A stretch of 64,000 nt of DNA from Paenibacillus phytohabitans (GTDB taxonomy: Bacteria > Bacillota > Bacilli > Paenibacillales > Paenibacillaceae). The DNA lies in NCBI RefSeq assembly GCF_013141775.1, contig NZ_WHOB01000016.1, positions 248,001 to 312,000 on the forward strand, read 5' to 3'. The notes under the pieces are model-generated. The model had not been told where the DNA came from. It saw nothing but the letters and a program-made list of their open reading frames with translations, and made no database searches. Positions 53,708 through 61,602 of the stretch are shown piece by piece (position 1 is the stretch's first letter; the number at the start of each line of letters is the position of its first letter). The translations under genes and the position numbers were made by a program.

Positions 53708-54214
53708 ATGCTTCCCACAAAGAGATCATTAGTCACAATGGTTATTTCCACTGTAATATTTTACTCTTCAGGAATTGCAGCTGGAGATATTTCAGACTTG
53801 ATCAGTAAGGAAGAAGCTGCAGTAACCGTTCTCGACAAAGAGCGATTGAATTCACTGGGAATACAACTTAATCCGCCAACATCAAGTAATATGGTAATTA
53901 CAAAGAAACAAGCTATTTCCTTAGCTCACAAGAGTGCACCAAAGTTTGCATCTGAGGCAAAAGAGGTTGTTATAGAATATCAGCTGATGACCTATCCATA
54001 TTTGACTGCATTCTCAGAACAGGCACTGAGTAAGAATGTACAACTAAGACGTGAAGGTTATTTAAATAAACCCCCCGTCTATATCGTGAACTTCAAAGGT
54101 ATTCAGGGTACCGGCCATGCTGCAAGAGGGCAAAAGGTGCCAACGTATAAAGAATTCAATGTTGTAATCGATGCCAGCAGCGGTGAAACTTTATTTTCAT
54201 TTACTTACAAATAA
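53708..54214 (+). CDS. Secreted protein of unknown function, PepSY-like C-terminus
   Basis: 168 residues. A signal peptide (TKRSLVTMVISTVIFYSSGI) is followed by an extracellular domain. The segment ITKKQAISLAHKSAP and the ending EFNVVIDASSGETLFSFTYK resemble a divergent PepSY-type fold. GGAGG lies about 10 nt before the ATG at 53708. The gene is clearly richer in A+T than its neighbours, suggesting later acquisition. No enzyme motif is seen. Confidence 0.7.
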   Translation: MLPTKRSLVTMVISTVIFYSSGIAAGDISDLISKEEAAVTVLDKERLNSLGIQLNPPTSSNMVITKKQAISLAHKSAPKFASEAKEVVIEYQLMTYPYLTAFSEQALSKNVQLRREGYLNKPPVYIVNFKGIQGTGHAARGQKVPTYKEFNVVIDASSGETLFSFTYK

Positions 54215-54224
54215 ATAAAAAAAC

Positions 54225-54254
54225 ACCCCGCACTGGTCTGACCAGTAGCGGGGT
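54225..54254. terminator. Bidirectional terminator between the secreted protein gene and htpG
   Basis: A continuous nested stem (ACCCCGC with GCGGGGT, then ACTGGTC with GACCAGT) with a T run on both sides (minus strand GTTTTTTT). It serves both converging genes. Confidence 0.92.
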
Positions 54255-54295
54255 ATTCTTGTATCGCAGGTCCACTGGCTGGCGCGAACGCCGGT

Positions 54296-56179
54296 TTAGA
54301 CCATGATTTTGCAAATATCGTTCGTGAACTGCACCGGATCGTTAACCTGCAGACCTTCGATCAAGAGCGCCTGGTTATACAAGAGGTTAGTGTAAAGACC
54401 CAGCTTCTCCTTGTCGCCTTCGGCAGCAGCCTTCAGCGATTTGAAGACATCATGGTGAATGTTGATTTCCAGCACCTTGTCCGCTTGTACATCCTGGCCG
54501 CCGTTAGGCATAGCCTTGAGGATTTTCTCCATCTCGATCGTCAGCTCGCCTTCTGTAGATAGGCAGACCGGATGGGATTTCAGCCGCTTGGATGCTTTGA
54601 CTGCCTTCACTTTGCCGGACAGGATGCCCTGCATCGCTTCGAACAATCCCTTGTTCTCATTCTCTTCCGCTTCAGAAGGCTTGTCCTCGGCACTTTCTTC
54701 GATCCCCAAGTCACCGCTGGAGACGTTCTTGAATTCCTTCTCTTTGTAGGACATGATCATCTTGATTGCGAATTCATCGATATCGTCCGTGAAGTAGAGG
54801 ATTTCGTAACCCTTGTCCAGCACCATCTCCGTCTGCGGCAGCTTCTCGATGCGTTCCACCGATTCACCGGAGGCATAGTAGATAAACTTCTGGTCTTCCG
54901 GCATTCTTTCCACATATTCAGCCAGCGTAACCAGCTTCTTCTCCTTGGAGGAGTGGAACATCAGCAGGTCCTGCAGCGTTTCTTTTTCCATACCATAGTC
55001 GTTATAGACCCCGAACTTCAGCTGTCTGCCAAAAGACTTGTAGAACGTCTCATATTTCTCACGCTCATCCTTCAGCAGGCTCAGGAGCTGGCTCTTGATC
55101 TTGCTCTTAATGTTCTTCGCAATCAGCGTCAGCTGGCGGTCATGCTGCAGCAGCTCACGGGAGATGTTCAGCGACAGATCCTCGGAATCCACCATCCCCT
55201 TGACAAAGCTGAAGTAGTCCGGCAGCAGATCTCCGCATTTGTTCATAATCAGCACGCCGTTGGAGTAGAGCTCCAGGCCTTTTTCATATTCCTTGGTGTA
55301 GTAGTCGAACGGCGTATTCTCCGGAATGAACAGGATTGCGTTATAGACCACAGCGCCGTCGGCACTGATATGAATATGCTTCAGCGGCTTATCGAAGCCG
55401 TAGCGTTTCTCCGCATAGAAGTTGTTGTAGTCTTCTTCCGTCAGCTCGTTTTTGTTCTTGCGCCAGATCGGCACCATGCTGTTCACGGTCTGCTCTTCAA
55501 TAACATCGACGAATTCATTCTCGGCGTCCTCTTTAGGCTGTCTGCCGGTAATGTCCATCTTGATCGGGAAGCGAATGAAGTCCGAATATTTCTTGATGAT
55601 CGACTTCAGGCGGTACTCTTCCAGGAACTCATCGTAGTTATCGTCTTCGGTGTTCTCTTTGATCTTCAGCGTAATTTCGGTTCCGACAGCATCCTTCTCA
55701 CAAGGCTCAATCGTGTAACCGTCCGCACCCTGGGATTCCCATTTGAACGCCTGGTCGCTGCCCAGCGCTTTACTGATCACCGTAACATCGTCAGCCACCA
55801 TGAATGCGGAATAGAAACCTACCCCGAATTGTCCGATGATGTTGTGTCCGTCCTTGGCTTCATTATCCTTCTTAAAAGCAAACGAGCCGCTGTTCGCGAT
55901 AATCCCCAGATTGTTCTCCAGCTCTTCCTGCGTCATCCCGATTCCGGTATCGGAAATGGTTAACGTACGGCTTGCCTTATCGGCGGTCACTTTAATGTAG
56001 TAATCCTCTTTATTGAACACCAGGCCTTCGTCGGCCAGTGCTTTGTAATAGATTTTGTCGATGGCATCGCTTGCATTCGAAATCAGTTCCCGCAGAAAAA
56101 TCTCCCGCTGTGTATAGATGGAGTTAATCATCATTTCCAGCAGTCTTTTGGATTCGGCTTTAAACTCTTTTTTGGCCAT
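54296..56179 (-). CDS. htpG: Hsp90-family chaperone
   Basis: 627 residues, the bacterial Hsp90. The N-terminal ATPase has [19 protein letters not shown] and [13 protein letters not shown], the GHKL nucleotide pocket. The middle domain ([12 protein letters not shown]) and C-terminal dimerisation domain are complete. It folds or stabilises client proteins in the cytoplasm during stress. AAGGAGA lies 11 nt before the ATG. Its promoter overlaps a perfect CIRCE operator, so HrcA control is expected, unlike Bacillus subtilis htpG. Confidence 0.97.
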   Translation of the reverse strand: MAKKEFKAESKRLLEMMINSIYTQREIFLRELISNASDAIDKIYYKALADEGLVFNKEDYYIKVTADKASRTLTISDTGIGMTQEELENNLGIIANSGSFAFKKDNEAKDGHNIIGQFGVGFYSAFMVADDVTVISKALGSDQAFKWESQGADGYTIEPCEKDAVGTEITLKIKENTEDDNYDEFLEEYRLKSIIKKYSDFIRFPIKMDITGRQPKEDAENEFVDVIEEQTVNSMVPIWRKNKNELTEEDYNNFYAEKRYGFDKPLKHIHISADGAVVYNAILFIPENTPFDYYTKEYEKGLELYSNGVLIMNKCGDLLPDYFSFVKGMVDSEDLSLNISRELLQHDRQLTLIAKNIKSKIKSQLLSLLKDEREKYETFYKSFGRQLKFGVYNDYGMEKETLQDLLMFHSSKEKKLVTLAEYVERMPEDQKFIYYASGESVERIEKLPQTEMVLDKGYEILYFTDDIDEFAIKMIMSYKEKEFKNVSSGDLGIEESAEDKPSEAEENENKGLFEAMQGILSGKVKAVKASKRLKSHPVCLSTEGELTIEMEKILKAMPNGGQDVQADKVLEINIHHDVFKSLKAAAEGDKEKLGLYTNLLYNQALLIEGLQVNDPVQFTNDICKIMV

Positions 56180-56229
56180 GAATAAATAAATCTCCTTTCA
56201 AAAATAACCTTCGGATTGCGGATCATGGT

Positions 56230-56256
56230 TTAGCACTCCACTCACCTGAGTGCTAA
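56230..56256. promoter_or_regulatory. CIRCE operator (HrcA binding site) of htpG
   Basis: TTAGCACTC, nine bases, GAGTGCTAA: a perfect match to the CIRCE inverted repeat. It lies 51-77 bp upstream of the htpG start and just downstream of the -10 box, where HrcA would block transcription. Confidence 0.97.
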
Positions 56257-56266
56257 CACTACCTTT

Positions 56267-56296
56267 TATATACCATATTCTCGTTTTTGATGTCAA
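56267..56296 (-). promoter_or_regulatory. Sigma-A promoter of htpG
   Basis: On the minus strand TTGACA (56296-56291), 18 nt, TATATA (56272-56267). The -35 is perfect; the -10 has one substitution (TATAAT). The CIRCE element begins 11 bp downstream, at the expected start of transcription. Confidence 0.85.
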
Positions 56297-56403
56297 TATC
56301 TTGCTGCATACAGAGGTCCGCTCAAAAAAGAAATGAATTCTATTTTAGTCCATGTTAGCATTCGAAATGTACTCATTACAGCGAAAGAAAGGACAATGAA
56401 ACG

Positions 56404-56856
56404 ATGAAAATCCAGCTCGAAACGTTTCCTGTAACACGCATTGCTTATGTGCGCCAGACAGGTCCCTATGGTCCCGGTAACAGTAAGGCTATGGAGGCCT
56501 TAAAGGAATGGGCGCAGGCACACCGGCTGCTTACCGGATCAGCCATCCTCTTCGGAATTCCGCAGGACAACCCGGACACCACCCTGCCTGAACATTGCAG
56601 ATATGATGCCTGTATCAGCGTACCGGAGAATGCCCAAGCAGATAAGTCTATTAATTACGGTGAAATTCCCGGCGGGACCTATGCGATTGTTACTATACAA
56701 CATACGGCTGAGGCAGTTCAAAAAGCATGGACGGAGATCCTCCCCTCCCTCTACGGCAGCGGACATCTGCTCGATTACCAGCGGCCGGTTATGGAGAGAT
56801 ATACAGGTGATATGATCAGCAATCATCTTTGCCAGTTATGTTTTCCTGTGCACTAA
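56404..56856 (+). CDS. GyrI-like small-molecule-binding domain protein
   Basis: 150 residues, the stand-alone effector-binding fold related to Escherichia coli GyrI/SbmC and to the C-terminal domains of AraC and MerR regulators. Features: VTRIAYVRQTGPYG, then ILFGIPQDNPDTT, RYDACISV and IPGGTYAIVTI with the conserved Gly. It binds small organic molecules or inhibits gyrase in relatives; here the ligand is unknown. Its 3' end meets the MBL gene with a 1-bp gap. Confidence 0.8.
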   Translation: MKIQLETFPVTRIAYVRQTGPYGPGNSKAMEALKEWAQAHRLLTGSAILFGIPQDNPDTTLPEHCRYDACISVPENAQADKSINYGEIPGGTYAIVTIQHTAEAVQKAWTEILPSLYGSGHLLDYQRPVMERYTGDMISNHLCQLCFPVH

Positions 56857-56857
56857 T

Positions 56858-57544
56858 TTAGAAGCCGAGTTTTCCTTCATGGAAGCAGTAATAGGTGCGC
56901 GCCTGAAGTGCTTTTAACCGTTCCAAAGACTCTTTTGCACTCGCCAGCTCCAGACAGTATTGCGGATTCGCGACAGCCAGTTCATTCTCCTCGTTCACTG
57001 CCGCGTCACCTGTAATTACACTGCTTAGCTCAGGGAAATACAAAGAAATATGACCAGACGTATGCCCCGGGGTGGCAATGACTTGGCACTTACCATTCAG
57101 AATCCATTCGCCCTCCCGGACGGTCTGATTCACCGGAACATGCCGCAAATTCTTCAATAGCTGTACAAAGTCTTCACCGGACGCCTGCTCTTCTTCAGGC
57201 ATGTCCACTAGCAGTGCTTCTGCCTGGATCAGACGCTCAGATTTCACCAGGCCTGAGATGGATGGGGTCTCCACTTCGCTCGCAATGACCGTAACTGACG
57301 GGTATTTCTCCACGAACTCGTACAAGGCGCCGATATGGTCATCGTCGTAATGGGTGATAATGATATTTTTCAGATTCAAGGGGTCGTACCCCAGCTCCAG
57401 GATCTTCTTCTCTATCAAAGGCATGAAAGTTGGATAACCGGTATCGACCAGGGTTAACTCTTCCCCGGATACAATGAGGCTCGGATAAATGTAATAGGGC
57501 TGTCCTTCATACTCAAACTGAATAGGTAGCTCAATAATGTCCAT
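56858..57544 (-). CDS. Metallo-beta-lactamase-fold hydrolase
   Basis: 228 residues. The metal-binding motif is THYDDDHIG; in place of the usual His-x-His-x-Asp-His, an Asp takes the second His position. Additional ligands appear in GHTSGHISLYF and the final CFHEGK. Relatives include glyoxalase-II-like and lactonase-like hydrolases; the substrate is unknown. A single gene; the other neighbour, a LysR regulator on the same strand, lies 60 bp upstream. Confidence 0.82.
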   Translation of the reverse strand: MDIIELPIQFEYEGQPYYIYPSLIVSGEELTLVDTGYPTFMPLIEKKILELGYDPLNLKNIIITHYDDDHIGALYEFVEKYPSVTVIASEVETPSISGLVKSERLIQAEALLVDMPEEEQASGEDFVQLLKNLRHVPVNQTVREGEWILNGKCQVIATPGHTSGHISLYFPELSSVITGDAAVNEENELAVANPQYCLELASAKESLERLKALQARTYYCFHEGKLGF

Positions 57545-57604
57545 ATGATCCTCCGCGTGTCTATATTAGAACATTGCATACTTCGCTTACTCAGGCTTCC
57601 ACCC

Positions 57605-58501
57605 TCACAGCACTACGGCTTTAGCCTTCGCATCCTCCCGCAGCATCTGGATCAGTGACTGGAGCGGCAGCGACTTCCACTTCTTCGGATGGAGCAGGAG
57701 CTGCAGATCGAAATGAATCTCCGGATGGGCAAAAGACAGCTCGGCGAGATTCCCCCGCTCGATCTCCTCCTCAGCCACAATTCTCGGCAGCAGCGCGATG
57801 CCCAGGCCGTTGCGTACACAACGCTTGATCGCTTCCAGATTCGACAGCTCAAAACCGATCCGGAACACAATCCCGTGCTCCCGGAGCAGGTTCTCGAACA
57901 GGCTGCGGTAGATACAGCTCTCCTCGGAGACGATCAGCTCGCAGTTGTTGAGGTCCTGCAGCGTCACCTGCGCCAGGCTTGCCAGCGGATGGCTGGCAGG
58001 TGCCACGAGGACGAGCGGCTCTTCCCGGATGATTGTACGCTCAAGCAGGGTGTCTGCCGTGCTGCGGTCCAGGAGGAGGCCGATATCGACCTCGCCGTCC
58101 CTGATTTTGGAGATCAGATTGGCCTCCTGCTCCGTTTGCAGATGAATGTTCAGTCCGGGGAACATGGTCCGCAGCTGCTGCAGGAACGGCGGCAAATAAA
58201 AGGCGGCTAGTGAATCAATCGTCCCGATCGTCAGCGTCCCGCCAATCTGCTGGGCGATCGTTTCTTTGGAGCGGTCGTACAGATCTAGAATCTCCACAAA
58301 CAGCTTCAGCAGCTCTTCCCCCGGCGGAGTCAGGCGCAAGGCACGGCCATGCCGTTCGATCAGCGGTACGCCGTATTCCTTCTCGATCTTTTGAATCTGC
58401 ATCGTTACACTGGACTGGGCATAGCCCAGTTCTTCAGCCGCACGGGTGAAGCTCTGCCGCTTCGCGACCTCGCGGAAGGTCCGCATATAGGTTAAGTCCA
58501 T
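57605..58501 (-). CDS. LysR-family transcriptional regulator, divergent from dapA
   Basis: 298 residues. The N-terminal helix-turn-helix is typical: FREVAKRQSFTRAAEELGYAQSSVTMQIQKIEKE. The effector domain follows (TLTIGTIDSLAAFYLPPFLQ, then NGLGIALLPRIV). It sits about 120 bp from and divergent to dapA, which it presumably controls. LysR control of dapA by a linked gene is uncommon in Bacillus, where dapA is usually in an operon with asd and dapG. Confidence 0.92.
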   Translation of the reverse strand: MDLTYMRTFREVAKRQSFTRAAEELGYAQSSVTMQIQKIEKEYGVPLIERHGRALRLTPPGEELLKLFVEILDLYDRSKETIAQQIGGTLTIGTIDSLAAFYLPPFLQQLRTMFPGLNIHLQTEQEANLISKIRDGEVDIGLLLDRSTADTLLERTIIREEPLVLVAPASHPLASLAQVTLQDLNNCELIVSEESCIYRSLFENLLREHGIVFRIGFELSNLEAIKRCVRNGLGIALLPRIVAEEEIERGNLAELSFAHPEIHFDLQLLLHPKKWKSLPLQSLIQMLREDAKAKAVVL

Positions 58502-58620
58502 ATCATCACCCTAACATCAATATTATTGATAACCTTCATCATTTATTATAGCTAACGACGATGCAATAATCCATGGTACAGTAGGATAAAAGGATTTTAC
58601 AATTTTGGAGGACGATATTC

Positions 58621-59496
58621 ATGTTAACAGAAGAACAGATTTATGGAATCTATGTTCCCGTGGTAACCCCGTTCCACGCCGCCGGCGAGATTGATCTGGA
58701 GTCGTATCAGCGGTATGTGAACAACATCATCAAGAACAGTATTCATGGTCTGGTCGTTAATGGAACCACTGGAGAATCGCCGACAGTCAACATACAGGAA
58801 TTGCATACACTCGTGGATGCATCACGTGAGCTTTTGAAGAATACTTCCATCCCGCTCGTGGTTGGCACGGGTACCAATGATACGATGTCCACTGTCACCC
58901 GCACAGAGCTTGCTGCCAACTCAGGTGCCGATGCCGCATTGGTTGTCGTCCCATATTACAGCCGTCCTTCGCAGGAAGGCATTATCGCCCATTTCCGCAA
59001 GGCAGCTGAGGTCGGCCTTCCGATCATCGCCTACGATATTCCCGGCCGCGCCGGAGTAGGCATGTCCGTAGACACCGCCCGTACGATCCTGGAGATGAAC
59101 AACGTTGTCGGGTTAAAAGACTGCTCCGGCTCTCCGGTGCTGGTCTCCGAGCTGTCCCGCCACGGCTCCAAGCCCGTGCTCTGCGGCGATGACTTGAACT
59201 TCTTCGATATGCTGGGCTGCGGAGCCGCCGGTGGCATGCTGGCCTCGGCCAATGTACATACTGCCTCCTATCTCAGCATCTACGAGCAGTACAGAGCCGG
59301 CCAGGTTGAGGCCGCCCGGGCTGCCTTTGATCAGCTCGTACCGCTGATGAAGCTGCTGTTCAAGGAATCCAACCCGGCGCCGATCAAATGGCTGCTCAGT
59401 GCACGCGGCGAGATCTCCTCCGACACGCTCCGCCTGCCGATGACCTCCATCAGCCCTGCGCTGCGCGAAGAGCTGGGTGCTTATCTCGCCGGGTAA
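58621..59496 (+). CDS. dapA: 4-hydroxy-tetrahydrodipicolinate synthase
   Basis: 291 residues, a TIM-barrel aldolase. It condenses pyruvate with aspartate semialdehyde, the first dedicated step of lysine and diaminopimelate synthesis. The active site is intact: GTTGES (Thr pair), PYYSRPSQEG (Tyr), VGLKDCSG (Schiff-base Lys) and YDIPGRAG. GGAGG lies about 8 nt before the ATG. It stands alone, not with asd or dapG, and could be a second copy. The family also holds other aldolases, but these motifs favour DapA. Confidence 0.88.
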   Translation: MLTEEQIYGIYVPVVTPFHAAGEIDLESYQRYVNNIIKNSIHGLVVNGTTGESPTVNIQELHTLVDASRELLKNTSIPLVVGTGTNDTMSTVTRTELAANSGADAALVVVPYYSRPSQEGIIAHFRKAAEVGLPIIAYDIPGRAGVGMSVDTARTILEMNNVVGLKDCSGSPVLVSELSRHGSKPVLCGDDLNFFDMLGCGAAGGMLASANVHTASYLSIYEQYRAGQVEAARAAFDQLVPLMKLLFKESNPAPIKWLLSARGEISSDTLRLPMTSISPALREELGAYLAG

Positions 59497-59538
59497 CTTC
59501 TTCTGCTCATTATAGTAACAATAAAGGCGACATCGGCG

Positions 59539-59583
59539 AAACCGCCGCTTCTCAGTCAGGGACTGGAAAGCGGCGGTTTTTGC
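59539..59583 (+). terminator. Terminator after dapA
   Basis: A 12-bp perfect stem AAACCGCCGCTT/AAGCGGCGGTTT followed by TTGC and flanked by T residues, about 45 bp after the stop. The bases from 59584 to 59785 show nothing further. Confidence 0.88.
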
Positions 59584-59785
59584 GTGCTCTTCTACTAAAG
59601 TAACGATTGACGAGTAAGTAATGTTTTACGAGACGCTTCCTTATAATTTCTCAATACGCAATTGGTGAAGGGAATATGGCTAAAGTATGCAGAAAACCAC
59701 GAACGGTAGAGTAAACGAACCAATTGTATACGATAAACCGAATACATTGCGCATCCGCAAAGGTTTTACCTCAAATCAAATAAAA

Positions 59786-59806
59786 CAGCCTCCCAAGGGA
59801 AGGCTG
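59786..59806 (-). terminator. Terminator after the DEAD-box helicase gene
   Basis: On the minus strand CAGCCT(T)CCC pairs with GGGAGGCTG across a TT loop, followed by TTTTATTT. It lies 33 bp after the stop codon. Confidence 0.75.
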
Positions 59807-59838
59807 CAGTTTATCTTTACATTATTCATCTCAAAAAG

Positions 59839-61422
59839 TTATTGAGATCTGCCTGCTTTGGCCGCAGGACGGTTGCCAGGTCTGTTGCCGGACTGGCTGG
59901 AACGGCCGTATTGGCCTCCAGCCGGCTTGTTGCTCTGGTTGCCGCCTGGACGGGCGGCAGATCTTTCGCCCGGCTGGCTGCCGGAGCCTGCTCTGTTGCC
60001 GGACTCGCCAGCAGGCCGGCTGCTGCCAGCTCCGCTGCCCGCATAGCTATTGCCTGATGCGCTTTTCGCTCCGCTGCCTGCATAACCACTGCCCGACGCG
60101 CTTTTCGCTCCGCTGCCCGCATAGCCACTGCCCGACGCGCTTTTCGCTCCGCCGTTACCGCCGCCCTGCTTGCCTTGCGAGAACCATTCCGATTTCGGCT
60201 TGCGTGCCGGATTCGTTTTGGCTTTCTGCGACGGTTTGGCTGGTGCTTTGCCTGGACGGTCTGCCAGCAATGCCAGATTGCTCTTGGACATCGGATAAGC
60301 ATGATCCTTCACTTCCGGAATCACCTTGCCGATCAGCTTCTGGATATCCTTCAGGTATGGAATTTCCTCAGCTTCGCACAGCGAGATGGCAACTCCGCTC
60401 ATTCCCGCACGGCCGGTCCGGCCAATACGGTGAACATAGGTTTCCGGAATATTCGGCAGGTTGAAGTTGATGACATGAGACAGCTCATCAATATCAATTC
60501 CGCGGGCGGCGATATCTGTAGCCACCAGCACGCGTGTCGCGCCGCTCTTGAAGTTTCTCAGCGCATTCTGGCGGTCATTCTGCGATTTGTTGCCGTGAAT
60601 GGCCTGAGCGGTAATATTGATCCGGGTCAGATCGCGGGTTACCCGGTCAGCTCCGCGTTTGGTGCGGGTGAAGACGAGCGCCGACACGATCGAAGGATCC
60701 TGCAGCAGACGGTTCAGCTGATTCTGCTTATTGCCGTTCTCCAGCAAATAAATCGATTGCTCGATTCTGTCTACGGTCGAAGATACCGGAGTAATCTCAA
60801 TTTTCACCGGGTCCACCAGCAATGTCTTCACCAGCTGGGAGATCTCCGTCGGCATCGTTGCCGAGAAGAACAGCGTTTGCTTCTTGGCCGGCATCTTGGC
60901 AATAATCCGCTTCACGTCATGAATGAAGCCCATGTCCAGCATGCGGTCTGCTTCATCCAGCACAAGAATCTGCACATGCTGCAGATCCACATGTCTCTGG
61001 CTGATCAGATCGATCAGTCTGCCCGGTGTAGCAATCAGAATATCTGCACCCTGGCTAAGCGCCCGTTCCTGGGCCTTCTGGGATACCCCTCCGACAATCG
61101 CTGTCGAGCGGATCGTAGTGAACTTGCTGTACGCCTGAATATTCTCGGAGATCTGTAGAGCTAGCTCTCTGGTCGGGGTCAGAATCAGGGAACGGATACG
61201 TTTCGCTCCGCCGGTTCTGGCCGGCTGCTGGCTGAGCAGCTGAATAATCGGCAATGAAAAAGCTGCGGTTTTTCCGGTACCCGTCTGGGCACAGCCCAGA
61301 ATATCTCTGCCGGCCAAGGCCGCAGGGATGGATTCCTCCTGAATTGGAGTCGGGGATGTATAGTTTTCCAGGCTCAGTGCCTTGAGAATCGGGGGAATCA
61401 AGTTCAAATCGTTAAATGTCAT
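59839..61422 (-). CDS. DEAD-box ATP-dependent RNA helicase with low-complexity C-terminal tail
   Basis: 527 residues. All core motifs are present: Q-motif SPTPIQEESIP, motif I AQTGTGKT, PTRELAL, TPGRLID, DEAD (VLDEADRMLDMG), SAT, and the C-terminal ARGIDI and HRIGRTGRAG. It unwinds short RNA duplexes in ribosome assembly, cold adaptation or mRNA decay. The tail (about 375-527) is rich in Gly, Ser, Ala and Lys, with three 13-residue GAKSASGSGYAGS-type repeats, probably an RNA-binding or phase-separating segment. It resembles the RhlE/CshA group; the exact member is not assigned. Confidence 0.93.
   Translation of the reverse strand: MTFNDLNLIPPILKALSLENYTSPTPIQEESIPAALAGRDILGCAQTGTGKTAAFSLPIIQLLSQQPARTGGAKRIRSLILTPTRELALQISENIQAYSKFTTIRSTAIVGGVSQKAQERALSQGADILIATPGRLIDLISQRHVDLQHVQILVLDEADRMLDMGFIHDVKRIIAKMPAKKQTLFFSATMPTEISQLVKTLLVDPVKIEITPVSSTVDRIEQSIYLLENGNKQNQLNRLLQDPSIVSALVFTRTKRGADRVTRDLTRINITAQAIHGNKSQNDRQNALRNFKSGATRVLVATDIAARGIDIDELSHVINFNLPNIPETYVHRIGRTGRAGMSGVAISLCEAEEIPYLKDIQKLIGKVIPEVKDHAYPMSKSNLALLADRPGKAPAKPSQKAKTNPARKPKSEWFSQGKQGGGNGGAKSASGSGYAGSGAKSASGSGYAGSGAKSASGNSYAGSGAGSSRPAGESGNRAGSGSQPGERSAARPGGNQSNKPAGGQYGRSSQSGNRPGNRPAAKAGRSQ
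60035..60151 (-). repeat. 39-bp tandem repeats inside the helicase tail
   Basis: Three in-frame 39-bp units encode 13-residue repeats (GAKSASGSGYAGS twice, the third with NS for GS). The shared core GCTTTTCGCTCCG (plus strand) recurs at 60061, 60100 and 60139, exactly 39 bp apart, so the repeat number can change by slippage without breaking the frame. Confidence 0.92.
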
Positions 61423-61552
61423 TTTATCTCCTTAATTTTGAGTACATATATTTAGCAAGTCATTAATCACAATCACTGTATATACCTTCTGCGGCGTCTC
61501 CACATAGCGCTCGTCAAAGTCATAACACATAATGATAACACGTTTAGGCATT

Positions 61553-61577
61553 AAAAAGAAGCGATACTTTCATCGCT
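61553..61577 (-). terminator. Short terminator after the c-di-GMP protein gene
   Basis: AGCGAT/ATCGCT with a six-base loop, followed on the minus strand by TTCTTTTTAA. The stem is only 6-7 bp, so it may be leaky. It lies 26 bp past the stop codon at 61603. Confidence 0.55.
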
Positions 61578-61602
61578 CCTCTTCAAAACCAATATTTATC
61601 TG

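Noticed and set aside
54572..55963. Plus-strand frame of 463 codons opposite htpG
   Set aside because: It is the complement of the intact, well-conserved htpG gene; the translation has no family features and no ribosome-binding site.
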